Of a DNA stretch of 28,209 nt, positions 15,507-24,075 are shown one piece after another; position 1 is the first letter of the stretch, and every line of letters begins with the position of its first letter. The notes beneath the pieces were generated by a model. That model saw only the letters and a program-made list of their open reading frames with translations. It had not been told where the DNA came from and searched no databases. The stretch spans positions 1 to 28,209 of the forward strand of contig CAJPTC010000033.1 of assembly GCA_905373475.1 (NCBI GenBank), given 5' to 3'. The translations under genes were made by a program, and so were the position numbers. The DNA is from Bacteroidia bacterium. GTDB lineage: Bacteria; Bacteroidota; Bacteroidia; Bacteroidales; CAJPTX01.

Positions 15507-17231
15507 ATGGATATAGCAGAAGAGGTAATGGCTCGGGTTCGGGCATGGCTATCGTACGAATACGACCCCGATACACGAGAGCGTGTTCAGTACTTGCTGG
15601 AGAATGACCCTGCTGCCTTGCAGGATTCGTTTGGCGCTGACCTTGAGTTTGGCACTGGCGGCATGCGAGGTCTGATGGGAGTCGGTCCTAACCGCCTGAA
15701 TATCTACACTGTAGGACGTGCCACGCAGGGGCTAGCGAATTACCTTCGGAAGAACAATGCTGAGGTAAATGAGCTGCGGGTGGCAATAGCTTACGACTGT
15801 AGGAACAACAGCAGCCGTTTTGCCGAAATTGCTGCAGATACGTTGGCAGCCAATGGGATACGCGTTTTCCTTTTTGAAAGTTTGCGTCCGACACCCCAGC
15901 TCAGCTTCACGGTTCGGGCTCTTGCCTGCCATGCGGGTATTGTAATTACAGCTTCGCACAACCCCAAAGAATACAACGGCTACAAGGTATACTGGAGCGA
16001 TGGCGCACAGGTAGTACCGCCACACGACAAGGGAATTATTGACGAGGTGCTAAAACTGGACAAAAGCGACGAGGTAAAGCGCAAAGGAGATCAGGGCAAT
16101 ATTGTAAAGATAGGTCGGGAGCTAGACGAGGTTTATCTGAGCACGCTACTTGCCAATCCGCTTTGTACTACTCGGATCGCCCAAGAGACGGAAATCAGCG
16201 TTGTATACACGCCCATCCATGGTACAGGTGGCACTCTTGTTCCGCAACTGCTTAAGCGTGCAGGATTCAAGAATGTACACGTGGTGAGCAAACAACGGGA
16301 GGCTGACGGTAATTTTTCAACGGTGAGTTCCCCCAATCCTGAAGATCCGTCGGCTATGAGTATGGCTGTTGCATTGGCAGAAGAGAACAATGCAACCCTT
16401 GTATTGGGAACAGACCCAGATGCAGATCGAGTGGGAATGTACGCTCGCAATGCCCAAGGAGAACTGGAACGTTTTGACGGCAACCAAATTGCGACTCTGT
16501 TGACTTACTACGTACTGGAACGCGAGAAGGAACTTGGGCTTAGTCGGGGTAAACGTTTCATGGTACGAACCATTGTAACCACGCCATTGCTAGATGCGCT
16601 GGCTGCTGCCTATAAGGTGGAAATGCGTCAGGTGCTCACGGGGTTCAAATATATTGCGGAGGAGATAGCTGTAAGCGAGGGGAAATGCCGCTTTGTGATG
16701 GGCGCTGAGGAGAGTCATGGTTACCTTGTGGGTTGCAAGGTGCGCGACAAAGATGCGGTACAAGCCTGCTTACTCCTTTCGCAATGCGCCGCTTGGTGCG
16801 CTAAGCGCGGTACAACCATGAGCGATGAGTTGCAGCGCATCTACACGAAGTTTGGCTTCTGGAAGCATGCGCAACACTCCTTGGTACGCAAAGGAGAAGA
16901 GGGACGGCGAGAAATTAGAGAGCGTATGGCACAGCTACGTGTACATCCCCCTAAAGAGATAGCGGGCGAGAAGATTGTACGAATTACCGACTATCTACAG
17001 GAGCGCTGCTACTGCCCTGCCACTCTGAACGAATTTGAAAAACCACGTTTGCACGCCGACGTAATCGAACTTGAAACAGAAAAGGGGTCACGTATTATAG
17101 TTCGCCCTTCGGGAACAGAGCCGAAAATTAAGTACTATGTGGGCGTATGTGCCACCTCGTGTACTCCCGAGCTTGCAGAGGCGTTAGACCTTCGTATTGC
17201 GCAAATCTTCAAGGAAATCGTAAACGAATAA
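15507..17231 (+). CDS. Phosphohexomutase (phosphoglucomutase/phosphomannomutase, PGM2-like)
   Basis: It moves phosphate between C1 and C6 of hexoses, linking glycolysis to nucleotide sugars; glucose-1-phosphate from it feeds dTDP-rhamnose and mannose-1-phosphate feeds GDP-mannose. The 574 residues match the long alpha-D-phosphohexomutase type common in Bacteroidetes. The phosphoserine loop is TASHNP (148-153, Ser150), the magnesium loop DPDADR (313-318), the sugar-recognition segment GAEESHGY, and the phosphate-binding RPSGTEPKIKYY (533-544). The opening GTGGMRGLMG (49-58) is typical of the subfamily. It lies between rfbD (11 bases) and rdgB (10 bases), consistent with a supply role for envelope sugars. 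Glucose or mannose preference cannot be decided from sequence. Confidence 0.93.
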   Translation: MDIAEEVMARVRAWLSYEYDPDTRERVQYLLENDPAALQDSFGADLEFGTGGMRGLMGVGPNRLNIYTVGRATQGLANYLRKNNAEVNELRVAIAYDCRNNSSRFAEIAADTLAANGIRVFLFESLRPTPQLSFTVRALACHAGIVITASHNPKEYNGYKVYWSDGAQVVPPHDKGIIDEVLKLDKSDEVKRKGDQGNIVKIGRELDEVYLSTLLANPLCTTRIAQETEISVVYTPIHGTGGTLVPQLLKRAGFKNVHVVSKQREADGNFSTVSSPNPEDPSAMSMAVALAEENNATLVLGTDPDADRVGMYARNAQGELERFDGNQIATLLTYYVLEREKELGLSRGKRFMVRTIVTTPLLDALAAAYKVEMRQVLTGFKYIAEEIAVSEGKCRFVMGAEESHGYLVGCKVRDKDAVQACLLLSQCAAWCAKRGTTMSDELQRIYTKFGFWKHAQHSLVRKGEEGRREIRERMAQLRVHPPKEIAGEKIVRITDYLQERCYCPATLNEFEKPRLHADVIELETEKGSRIIVRPSGTEPKIKYYVGVCATSCTPELAEALDLRIAQIFKEIVNE

Positions 17232-17241
17232 AAAGGAAACG

Positions 17242-17829
17242 ATGGAGCTTATCTTTGCGACTCACAACCGTCATAAACTAGAAGAGGTGGCAGCGCTTCT
17301 CCGCCCATGCGATACGGTAAAATTGCCCTCCGATTTTAGTTTTAATGACGAAATTCCTGAAGATCACGAAACCATAGAAGCGAACTCCGCACAAAAGGCA
17401 CAATTCATTTACCAGACCCTACAACGCCCTGTCTTTTCAGACGACACGGGGCTGGAAGTAATGGCACTGAACGGAGCACCAGGCGTTTATTCGGCGCGCT
17501 ACGCAGGCGTTGGTTGCTCGTTTGCGGATAATATGGAGAAGTTGCTGACGGCACTGACGGGTATCGAAGATCGGCGAGCTTGCTTTCGTACTGTTGTAAC
17601 GCTTATTATAGACGGTCAGCAATATCAGTTTGAAGGACGTGTAGATGGCGAAATTCTTAGCGAACGGAACGGACAGGGCGGTTTTGGCTACGACCCTATT
17701 TTTCGCCCTAACGGCTACACGCTCTCATTCGCAGAGATGGATATGCATACCAAAAACACGCTAAGCCACCGCGCACGCGCCATCCGTAGTATGACAGAAT
17801 TTCTCAATACCCAGTTCCCATGCCAATAA
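17242..17829 (+). CDS. rdgB: Non-canonical purine NTP pyrophosphatase (ITPase)
   Basis: RdgB hydrolyses dITP, dXTP and ITP to monophosphates, keeping deaminated purines out of DNA. The 195 residues are full length for the Ham1/RdgB family. Landmarks are FATHNRHKLEEV (5-16), the catalytic and metal site FSDDTGLEV (65-73), the GAPGVYSARYAG stretch (78-89), GFGYDPIF and the C-terminal SHRARAI. All are intact. The last 10 bases overlap the start of porZ, so the two genes are translationally coupled. I cannot see a functional reason for this pairing. Confidence 0.96.
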   Translation: MELIFATHNRHKLEEVAALLRPCDTVKLPSDFSFNDEIPEDHETIEANSAQKAQFIYQTLQRPVFSDDTGLEVMALNGAPGVYSARYAGVGCSFADNMEKLLTALTGIEDRRACFRTVVTLIIDGQQYQFEGRVDGEILSERNGQGGFGYDPIFRPNGYTLSFAEMDMHTKNTLSHRARAIRSMTEFLNTQFPCQ

Positions 17830-20099
17830 AATTGCGCTTTTTGCTCCTTTCCCTACTTTTAACCTACGGAACAGCCCTACTTGCCCAACCTGGCGAGTGG
17901 GGCGATTTTTTTTCCTATTACCAAGCAAATGGCATCGCATATACCCATAACGAATGTGCCTGCTATACGAAGAGCTCCATTCTTCGCTATAATTTTCAAA
18001 CAGGTGAACGTACGAAGCTTTCAAAGCTCAATGGATTGAGCGAAGCCGATATTTTGCATGTATCGCTATCGGTGGCAGGTGAGCTCTGGGTAAGTTATGC
18101 CTCGGGGCGCGTAGAACATCATACCCCCGAAGGAAGCCGCCAGCAATACAGAGATCTCGAAGAACAGGTATTGCACGGACTTCGCCAGCCCATCCACCAT
18201 CTGCTGAGCACAGGGGCAAACACGTGTGTTGGCATAAGCTCTGAGTATCTGTACTACTTTTCCGATGGCAATTTGCAGCACGGATTTAGGCTCTGGGGCA
18301 AAAATCAAAGCGTTCTGACACTAAACGACATCGCGGCACTTGGCGACAAGGTTTATGTGGGAACTTCCGATGGAGTCTATGTTTTGGAAGCGGGGGGCAA
18401 AGAGGCGAACTACCAGAAATTGGGCACATTGAACGGGAATATCTCCTCACTGGCAGCAGACTCCGAGCAGCTGGTAGCAGTGCGCAGGCTATCGATAGGC
18501 TACGAATTATGGCGCTTTTCAGACTCCACGCCTTGGACAAAAGTAGCAGAACGCCCTACCACACCAGAGAATGAGGTAACACTTAGCAACCAGCGAATAC
18601 TTGTAGCCGAAGGAGAGACGTTGCTCTGCATAGACCTTACGGGACACGAAGAGATTTTACACAATGATGCCACAGAACCCACCGAGCACCAGTTTCGAGC
18701 TGTGAACGCCTTTTTTGCTGCCGACGGGAGCTTGTATGTAGCTAGCAAACATCGGGGGTTGTTACACATAACAGGAGGAAATAGCGAATCGCTCTCGCCC
18801 ATAAGTCCTGCTTTTGTTGCCTGTTCGCACCTCCTCGCAGTGAGTGAAAACGAAGTAGTACTTGCAAACGGCGAACCTGTGCCCGCTACAACAATTGCAG
18901 GACGAGAGCGAGCTCTTTTTTACTACCAAAGTAGCACACAGGAAGGGATAAATGTTTACGTGGAAGATGGAACTCGCGCCACCGCCCTCGTACTGCTCGA
19001 TGCCTCTGCAAAGCGTTTTGCCGTTGCAACCGACAATGCGGGCGTATTCATCTTTGAAGAGGCACAACGCAAAGAGCAGATCAACGCAGCAAATAGCCCC
19101 CTCCCTGCAGCACCTTCGGGAAAGACTACTTACATCAATGCCTTAGCAAGTGCTCCCGATGGCACACTTTATCTGTGCGCAGGGAATACGGGCACACTCT
19201 TTCGCCGTGCCCCCGACGGGAGCTTTGCTTCTGCCCCATTGCCGCGGAACTACGGACGTTCGGAATTACGGCTCATGCTTTCGCGCAAGGGAGTCCTTTT
19301 TTTGAGTAGTAGCACCCTGTCCGAAATAACCGCTATAGAACCGACCTCCTTTTTTTCAAGTAATGGCAACGAGGGTATTGCCTCACAATACGTGATGGGA
19401 GAACAAATGACCCACTTGACGACGCCGCGCGATTTTGGTTTCGATAGCAGTGGCGACCTTTGGGTGGGGACAGACGATGGCTTGATACGTACACGGACTC
19501 CAGAACAGCTAATTGACGGGAAACGCCTTACCTTCAATGCCGCCTTTATCTATACGCAGGACGGACAGAGTGCCTTATTTGAGGGCGTTCGGATAGATCA
19601 TATGGCCATAGATGCGGGCGATAGGCTCTGGACGTATAGCCCCAATAAGGGACTGATGCAGGTAGACCCCACGCGCCGTTTACTACTACAGGAGTACTTG
19701 GTTAACAATTCGCCGCTCCCCTCCAACTGGATAAATGCCCTTGCCTACGAAAACAAGCGCGGGCTGCTCTACATTGCAACGAACAACGGCGCAGTATCGC
19801 TCATAACCACCTCAAATGAGGCATCAAAAGCATTTGATGCAGTACAAATATATCCAAATCCTGTTCGTCCAGATTTTACGGGTTTATTAACGATTGACGG
19901 ACTCCTAGAGAATAGCTACGTAAAGATTGTAGATGCTGGAGGCGAGCTTGTACGAGAACTCCAGAGCAATGGAGGGCGCGCCACTTGGGATCTGCGCAAC
20001 GGGTATGGAAATAAGGTAGCGAGCGGCGTATATTTCGTACTCATTTCGCACGAAGGTACCAAGCAGGGATATGCGGGGAAATTCGTCGTTATTCGTTAA
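17820..20099 (+). CDS. porZ: Type IX secretion system protein PorZ
   Basis: In Porphyromonas gingivalis PorZ is a surface member of the attachment complex with PorU, PorV and PorQ; it binds A-LPS and helps the sortase PorU cut cargo and attach it to lipopolysaccharide. This 759-residue protein is close to the P. gingivalis length. A signal peptide ends LLAQ (about 1-22). Two beta-propeller domains follow, opening with PGEWGDFFSYYQANGIAY; clear blades include LNDIAALGDKVYVGTSDGVYVLE, DFGFDSSGDLWVGTDDGLIRTR and RGLLYIATNNGAVSLI. A type A sorting domain occupies 674-759, from IYPNPV through the GG and VASGVYFVLI strands to KFVVIR. The start overlaps rdgB and recO follows by 5 bases. A generic two-component-type propeller protein is the alternative, but the domain order fits PorZ. 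Confidence 0.85.
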   Translation: MPIKLRFLLLSLLLTYGTALLAQPGEWGDFFSYYQANGIAYTHNECACYTKSSILRYNFQTGERTKLSKLNGLSEADILHVSLSVAGELWVSYASGRVEHHTPEGSRQQYRDLEEQVLHGLRQPIHHLLSTGANTCVGISSEYLYYFSDGNLQHGFRLWGKNQSVLTLNDIAALGDKVYVGTSDGVYVLEAGGKEANYQKLGTLNGNISSLAADSEQLVAVRRLSIGYELWRFSDSTPWTKVAERPTTPENEVTLSNQRILVAEGETLLCIDLTGHEEILHNDATEPTEHQFRAVNAFFAADGSLYVASKHRGLLHITGGNSESLSPISPAFVACSHLLAVSENEVVLANGEPVPATTIAGRERALFYYQSSTQEGINVYVEDGTRATALVLLDASAKRFAVATDNAGVFIFEEAQRKEQINAANSPLPAAPSGKTTYINALASAPDGTLYLCAGNTGTLFRRAPDGSFASAPLPRNYGRSELRLMLSRKGVLFLSSSTLSEITAIEPTSFFSSNGNEGIASQYVMGEQMTHLTTPRDFGFDSSGDLWVGTDDGLIRTRTPEQLIDGKRLTFNAAFIYTQDGQSALFEGVRIDHMAIDAGDRLWTYSPNKGLMQVDPTRRLLLQEYLVNNSPLPSNWINALAYENKRGLLYIATNNGAVSLITTSNEASKAFDAVQIYPNPVRPDFTGLLTIDGLLENSYVKIVDAGGELVRELQSNGGRATWDLRNGYGNKVASGVYFVLISHEGTKQGYAGKFVVIR

Positions 20100-20104
20100 G
20101 CATC

Positions 20105-20833
20105 ATGGAAAGATGCGATTTACTTTTGCTCTACAAAACCGACTATGGCGAAAAAGGGGGAATTCTGCATACCTATTCGGCAGAATTCGGCTTTCTGGTA
20201 CTGCGAAGCTTTGAACTGGACACACATACACTCTTCGTTGCACGCGGCGATGTACACACTTTAGCGATCGTGAGCGCTGTTTTCGATTTGCCACATCCGC
20301 CCTATACAATGGGCATATTGCGACGCATCGAAAAACTCTATCCCTACCATCGAATACAGACGGAGCTCGTTCGGAACTGTATTTCTCTTTTTATGGGAGA
20401 GGTTCTAGAACGTCTTCTGCGCACCTCGGCAGGCGAAAGCGCATTGTTTAATTTCATAAAGCGGACTCTGGGGCTGCTCAATGAACTACCAACAAGCGAG
20501 TTACAGTATTTTACACATCGTTTTATACTCGGTCTGGCGATAGTTTTGGGTTTTCAACCCCAAGGCGAATATTGTGCCGAAACACCTGTTTTTAACCTCC
20601 GTACAGGGCTTTTTCAAGAAGCTCCTATCGTCACGAGCGAGGTGATACTCTCCCGAAAATATGCTTCGCTACTCTCGGCTCTTTTAATGAATGAGCCAAT
20701 TGCGTCGGATGCACTCTCACTTAGCGAGCGCAACGAGTTGCTCACGGCTCTTATTCATTACCTTGAAATACATCAGGAGGTAAACCTAAACCTAAAGTCG
20801 CTTGCTATAATACAGGAAGTGCTTCATGGTTAG
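20105..20833 (+). CDS. recO: DNA repair protein RecO
   Basis: RecO helps RecR load RecA on gapped DNA covered by single-strand binding protein (RecFOR pathway). The 242 residues begin with the OB-fold domain (about 1-80: LLLLYKTDYGEKGGILHTYSAEFG), as in the family, followed by an all-helical domain with the FNFIKRTLGLLNELP and LPTSEL-type helices. The zinc-binding cysteines seen in some RecO proteins are absent, which is common in Bacteroidetes. The gene starts 5 bases after porZ and ends the operon; the M16 peptidase gene converges on it. The call rests on the N-terminal domain, length and helical pattern. Confidence 0.82.
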   Translation: MERCDLLLLYKTDYGEKGGILHTYSAEFGFLVLRSFELDTHTLFVARGDVHTLAIVSAVFDLPHPPYTMGILRRIEKLYPYHRIQTELVRNCISLFMGEVLERLLRTSAGESALFNFIKRTLGLLNELPTSELQYFTHRFILGLAIVLGFQPQGEYCAETPVFNLRTGLFQEAPIVTSEVILSRKYASLLSALLMNEPIASDALSLSERNELLTALIHYLEIHQEVNLNLKSLAIIQEVLHG

Positions 20834-20873
20834 ACTGTGTAGCGTACGTGGCTTCTAGAGTCAGGGCTGTTAA

Positions 20874-20888
20874 GAGCACAAAGTGCTC
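20874..20888. terminator. Hairpin between convergent recO and M16 genes
   Basis: A perfect stem GAGCAC-AAA-GTGCTC lies midway between the two stop codons, enclosed by a wider inverted repeat TTCTAGAG (20853-20860) and CTCTAGAA (20916-20923). Neither strand has a good T-run, so use as a bidirectional terminator is likely from position but not proven. Confidence 0.5.
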
Positions 20889-20917
20889 AATAAAAGCATA
20901 AAATACTTCGTGTTTCT

Positions 20918-23815
20918 CTAGAAACGTACAACGTCTTTCAGCTTCAATTCGCGCACCCGATAGTGTTTCTTGAGCTGCTCAAGGTTTATGGTGCGCGGAT
21001 CGCCTACAATCGTAATCAGACGCTTGCGCGCGCCAAATTGCTGCTTGTAATAAGCATACAACTCTTCCCAAGTGATAGGAGGTAGCTTCTCGGCAACAAT
21101 TAAACGCGGGTCTTTGGTAAATCCGAAGCGCTCGTAATTACTTACATAAGCGGGAAGCGAACGGAACGACGGCACACGCTGCGCCAATGAGTTCAGAATT
21201 CCCTCTTTGTGAACCGCCAGACGGTCGGGGTACTGTGGCATAGAATCGAGGAGTTTTAGGTAAAGCCCAAGCGCCTCAATGGCTTTGTCGCCTTGTGTCT
21301 CTAGCTTTCCTTGAAAGAAAGTAGCATAGTGCGGGGCAACTGGCAGATTGAGATAACCATAAGTAGTATAAGCGAGCGAACGGAACTCGCGAATCTCTTG
21401 CAGGAGGAGACCGCCAAATCCATCACTGAGATACGAATTGAGTAACCAGCGCTTCGCTTCGTTTGTAGGAGTAAAGTCTTCCACTCCCTGTAGAATAGAG
21501 ATTTTGGCTTGAGTAGCCTTCTTATTAGGTAAAAAGAGGATATCTACATCCTCTACAGGCTGCCACTGCTCTTTCGTTGCAATAGGGGGACGATAGCCCT
21601 CGATGGTGGGTAAAAAGCGTTTACAATCTGCTACTAGATCCTCTTCACTTCGTTGCCCTACGTAGTAAACATCGCAGGGGGAGTTAATCGCTGCACGGAA
21701 TGCAGCGTCGTACTTGGGCAATTCTGTATCGTAGAGTTCACTCACCGTTCGGTTCTGCAAGTTGGGACTCTGCTTGCCGTAACGTGCGTACTCTTCGAGG
21801 GCTTCTACTTGGAAATCCACCGACTTGCGCTGTACCTTTAGCTCTGTTTTCACATTATTCACGTAGGTCTCTTTTTCAGCCTTCCCGAGGTGCGCCGAGA
21901 GGAGGAAACGGCGTAGTAAGTCTATTGTTTGCTCATAATTCTTTTCGTATCCCTGCACCGAAACCGTTAATGCATGTGCACTGGGCGATACGGAGATGCT
22001 AGCACCCAGAAGCCCTAACTGTTCCTTGTACTGCTCAAGTTTCAGGGTATCGGGCGCAGCACTATTCATAGCCGCAATAAGCGAGAGGTTTCGTATATAG
22101 TCGGAGGGCAGGTTCTGATACTTCAACTGTAGCGTAAAAATATCGTTGAGCGCATTGCGCGTCATATAGAGCGTATTGCCATTATCGAGAGAGCGCTTTT
22201 CGTAGTCTCTACCTTCTGTTAGCGGCTTCCAAGGAGCGCGTTGCGAAGGCAATTTGTCGAAGCGTTCGGCAAACTTAGAATCTCCTTTAGCAGATGCAAT
22301 AACAGGTTTGTACGGAGGTTTGGCTATTTTTTCGCCTCCAGCAAGCCCTATCTTGTTACGGAACAGAAGGTAGTCTGTACCAAACAGCTTGTTGGCGAGT
22401 GCTATTACATCTTCACGCGACACAGCATTCAACAGTTCCTTGTGCTGCAGAACCTGTTGTACCGATTTACCGCTGATGTACATTTCATTCCACGCTGCAA
22501 AACGCGCCGCAGGATCTTCCATGCCACGTTCCCACTCCGTCAGGTTGGCAAGTTTGGCAATCTGCAAAGCTTTATCGGTAAAACGCCCTGTGCGCAAATC
22601 GTCAATAGCCCACCATACATAGCGCTCGGCGGTACGGAAGCGCTGCCCTACTATCTTAGGCACAAAGACTACCAGAATGCCACCCTGATCGACTAATGGA
22701 AGGCGGAGGGCAAAAGCAGCCATAAGTTTCCCTTTGAGCGAAAGACTGTCTAACTTCCCCGTCTCCGCCGAATTGGTAAGCAGCCCAAGTAGGATATCCT
22801 GTACAATTTCCTCTTTGTCAGTGAGATCGCTACTACGAAATGCCAACCCGCCTGCTCGAATGGGAAGGCTGCGCACAGAGACTACTTGGCGTCCCTTGAA
22901 AGGTGCTTCGCGCACAAGCTTGTATTCGGGTAGCGGTTTTGCTTTCCAAGCCCCAAAGTATTTTGTAATAAGTTCTTTGGCTTGCTCTACCTGAAAATTG
23001 CCCGTGAGGATGAGCATCATATTGTTTGGCACATAGTAGGTGTCAAAGAACTGCTTCATCTGCGTAAGGGAGGGGCGCTTGAGGTGTTCCAATCTACCGA
23101 TAAGGGGACGTGATCCGTAGGGATGTGTCGGATAGAAGGCCGCTAAAAATTGGTCGTAAATGCGCGAGCCCATATTGTCGGCACTGGCATTCTGTTCTTC
23201 GTATACCACCTCGAGCTCTGCCTGAAAGCCTCGGAAAACAGGGTGCTCAAAACGATGGGAATAAAGCGCCATCCACTTTTCTATCTCGCTGCTGGGGAAT
23301 GCGTTGAAATAGACAGTAGCATCCCACGAAGTGGCAGCATTCATGCCCGTGCCACCAGCCTTTTTCACGAGTTTATCGAACTCATTCACAATTACATATT
23401 GCGACGCTGCCACCGACTCTTCGTTAATCTCTTTTTGTAGACTATCTATCTCCTTTCTAGCAGTAGCTCGCCCCAATTTGTCGTAGAGCGAGAAGATCTT
23501 CTCTATATGGGGTCGTTCTGCCTCCCAGTCCGACGTTCCTAATTCTTCCGTCCCCTTAAAAAGCATATGCTCTTGGTAGTGTGCCAAGCCCGTAGCATCG
23601 TACGATTCGTGTTTTGCACCCACATTGACCACAATGCCCCCAAAAACTTTATCGGTACTTGTGAGGGGATCGAGGAGCACCTTCATCCCATTCGGGAGCG
23701 TGTATGTAATGGGCTCACCTGAGGCTTGGGACGACTGTGCCAAAGCTGGGAGTATTATCATTTGCAAAAGGACGAATAACAATAAAATCTTATTCACTTT
23801 CAGTTGTGTCATCAC
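20918..23815 (-). CDS. Secreted M16 zinc metallopeptidase (pitrilysin-like)
   Basis: This is an inverzincin peptidase that degrades peptides in a closed two-half chamber. The 965 residues begin with a signal peptide ending LPALAQ (about 1-27), so it acts in the periplasm or outer envelope. The zinc motif HxxEH reads HYQEH at 79-83, and the distal glutamate lies in AELEVVYEE (199-207). Residues 30-480 form the catalytic half; the second half (about 530-965) is the related non-catalytic M16_C half, without HxxEH. In-frame Met codons at 23815 and 23812 are both usable. Two -7 boxes precede it. The gene stands alone and converges on recO. Substrates are unknown; peptide scavenging fits an asaccharolytic lifestyle. 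Confidence 0.92.
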   Translation of the reverse strand: MMTQLKVNKILLLFVLLQMIILPALAQSSQASGEPITYTLPNGMKVLLDPLTSTDKVFGGIVVNVGAKHESYDATGLAHYQEHMLFKGTEELGTSDWEAERPHIEKIFSLYDKLGRATARKEIDSLQKEINEESVAASQYVIVNEFDKLVKKAGGTGMNAATSWDATVYFNAFPSSEIEKWMALYSHRFEHPVFRGFQAELEVVYEEQNASADNMGSRIYDQFLAAFYPTHPYGSRPLIGRLEHLKRPSLTQMKQFFDTYYVPNNMMLILTGNFQVEQAKELITKYFGAWKAKPLPEYKLVREAPFKGRQVVSVRSLPIRAGGLAFRSSDLTDKEEIVQDILLGLLTNSAETGKLDSLSLKGKLMAAFALRLPLVDQGGILVVFVPKIVGQRFRTAERYVWWAIDDLRTGRFTDKALQIAKLANLTEWERGMEDPAARFAAWNEMYISGKSVQQVLQHKELLNAVSREDVIALANKLFGTDYLLFRNKIGLAGGEKIAKPPYKPVIASAKGDSKFAERFDKLPSQRAPWKPLTEGRDYEKRSLDNGNTLYMTRNALNDIFTLQLKYQNLPSDYIRNLSLIAAMNSAAPDTLKLEQYKEQLGLLGASISVSPSAHALTVSVQGYEKNYEQTIDLLRRFLLSAHLGKAEKETYVNNVKTELKVQRKSVDFQVEALEEYARYGKQSPNLQNRTVSELYDTELPKYDAAFRAAINSPCDVYYVGQRSEEDLVADCKRFLPTIEGYRPPIATKEQWQPVEDVDILFLPNKKATQAKISILQGVEDFTPTNEAKRWLLNSYLSDGFGGLLLQEIREFRSLAYTTYGYLNLPVAPHYATFFQGKLETQGDKAIEALGLYLKLLDSMPQYPDRLAVHKEGILNSLAQRVPSFRSLPAYVSNYERFGFTKDPRLIVAEKLPPITWEELYAYYKQQFGARKRLITIVGDPRTINLEQLKKHYRVRELKLKDVVRF

Positions 23816-23837
23816 CCTAGGTGTTAAACTATAGCTA

Positions 23838-23856
23838 CAAAGTTAGGGCAAAAGTA
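23838..23856 (-). promoter_or_regulatory. Two overlapping-range -7 boxes for the M16 gene
   Basis: On the minus strand TAACTTTG (23838-23845) and TACTTTTG (23849-23856) both match TAnnTTTG, 22 and 33 bases from the ATG. Neither has a clear -33 TTTG. One or both may be used. Confidence 0.5.
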
Positions 23857-23895
23857 TTACGTAAAAAGCTAGAGAACACTCGCGGCACTAATTGG

Positions 23896-23930
23896 TAAAA
23901 AAAATAGCCACTCGTAGTACGAATGGCTAT
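23896..23930 (-). terminator. Rho-independent terminator of the cytochrome bd operon
   Basis: On the minus strand ATAGCCA and TCGT pair with ACGA and TGGCTAT around a 3-base loop with one mismatch, followed by eight consecutive T residues (23897-23904 on the plus strand are A). It lies 24 bases after the 33-codon gene, which therefore belongs to the cyd transcript. Confidence 0.9.
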
Positions 23931-23954
23931 GGCTGCGACCTGTTGTTTCCAGAT

Positions 23955-24056
23955 CTATTGTTTCTTTTCTAATCGTTTAAGCGCCCATTGTATAACGAAA
24001 AAACTGACCAAAATTAGAATTGGCCACAGTAGGAGCTCTAATATTAAAATTGCCAT
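23955..24056 (-). CDS. CydX-like small membrane subunit of cytochrome bd (33 codons)
   Basis: This gene encodes a peptide of 33 residues starting MAILILELLLWPILILV and ending KRLEKKQ. Residues 3-24 form one hydrophobic helix containing Trp11 and Trp24 at its ends, and the basic tail would stay in the cytoplasm. It starts 19 bases after the cydB stop. AAAGGAAA sits 8-9 bases before the ATG, and the operon terminator follows 24 bases after its TAG. Proteobacterial CydX and Firmicute CydS are one-helix peptides of similar size that stabilise CydAB hemes. Position, size and topology match; sequence identity is not evident, so homology is not claimed. It could also be a chance ORF, but the tight fit between cydB and terminator argues otherwise. 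Confidence 0.7.
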   Translation of the reverse strand: MAILILELLLWPILILVSFFVIQWALKRLEKKQ

Positions 24057-24075
24057 TTTCGCGTTTCCTTTCAGT

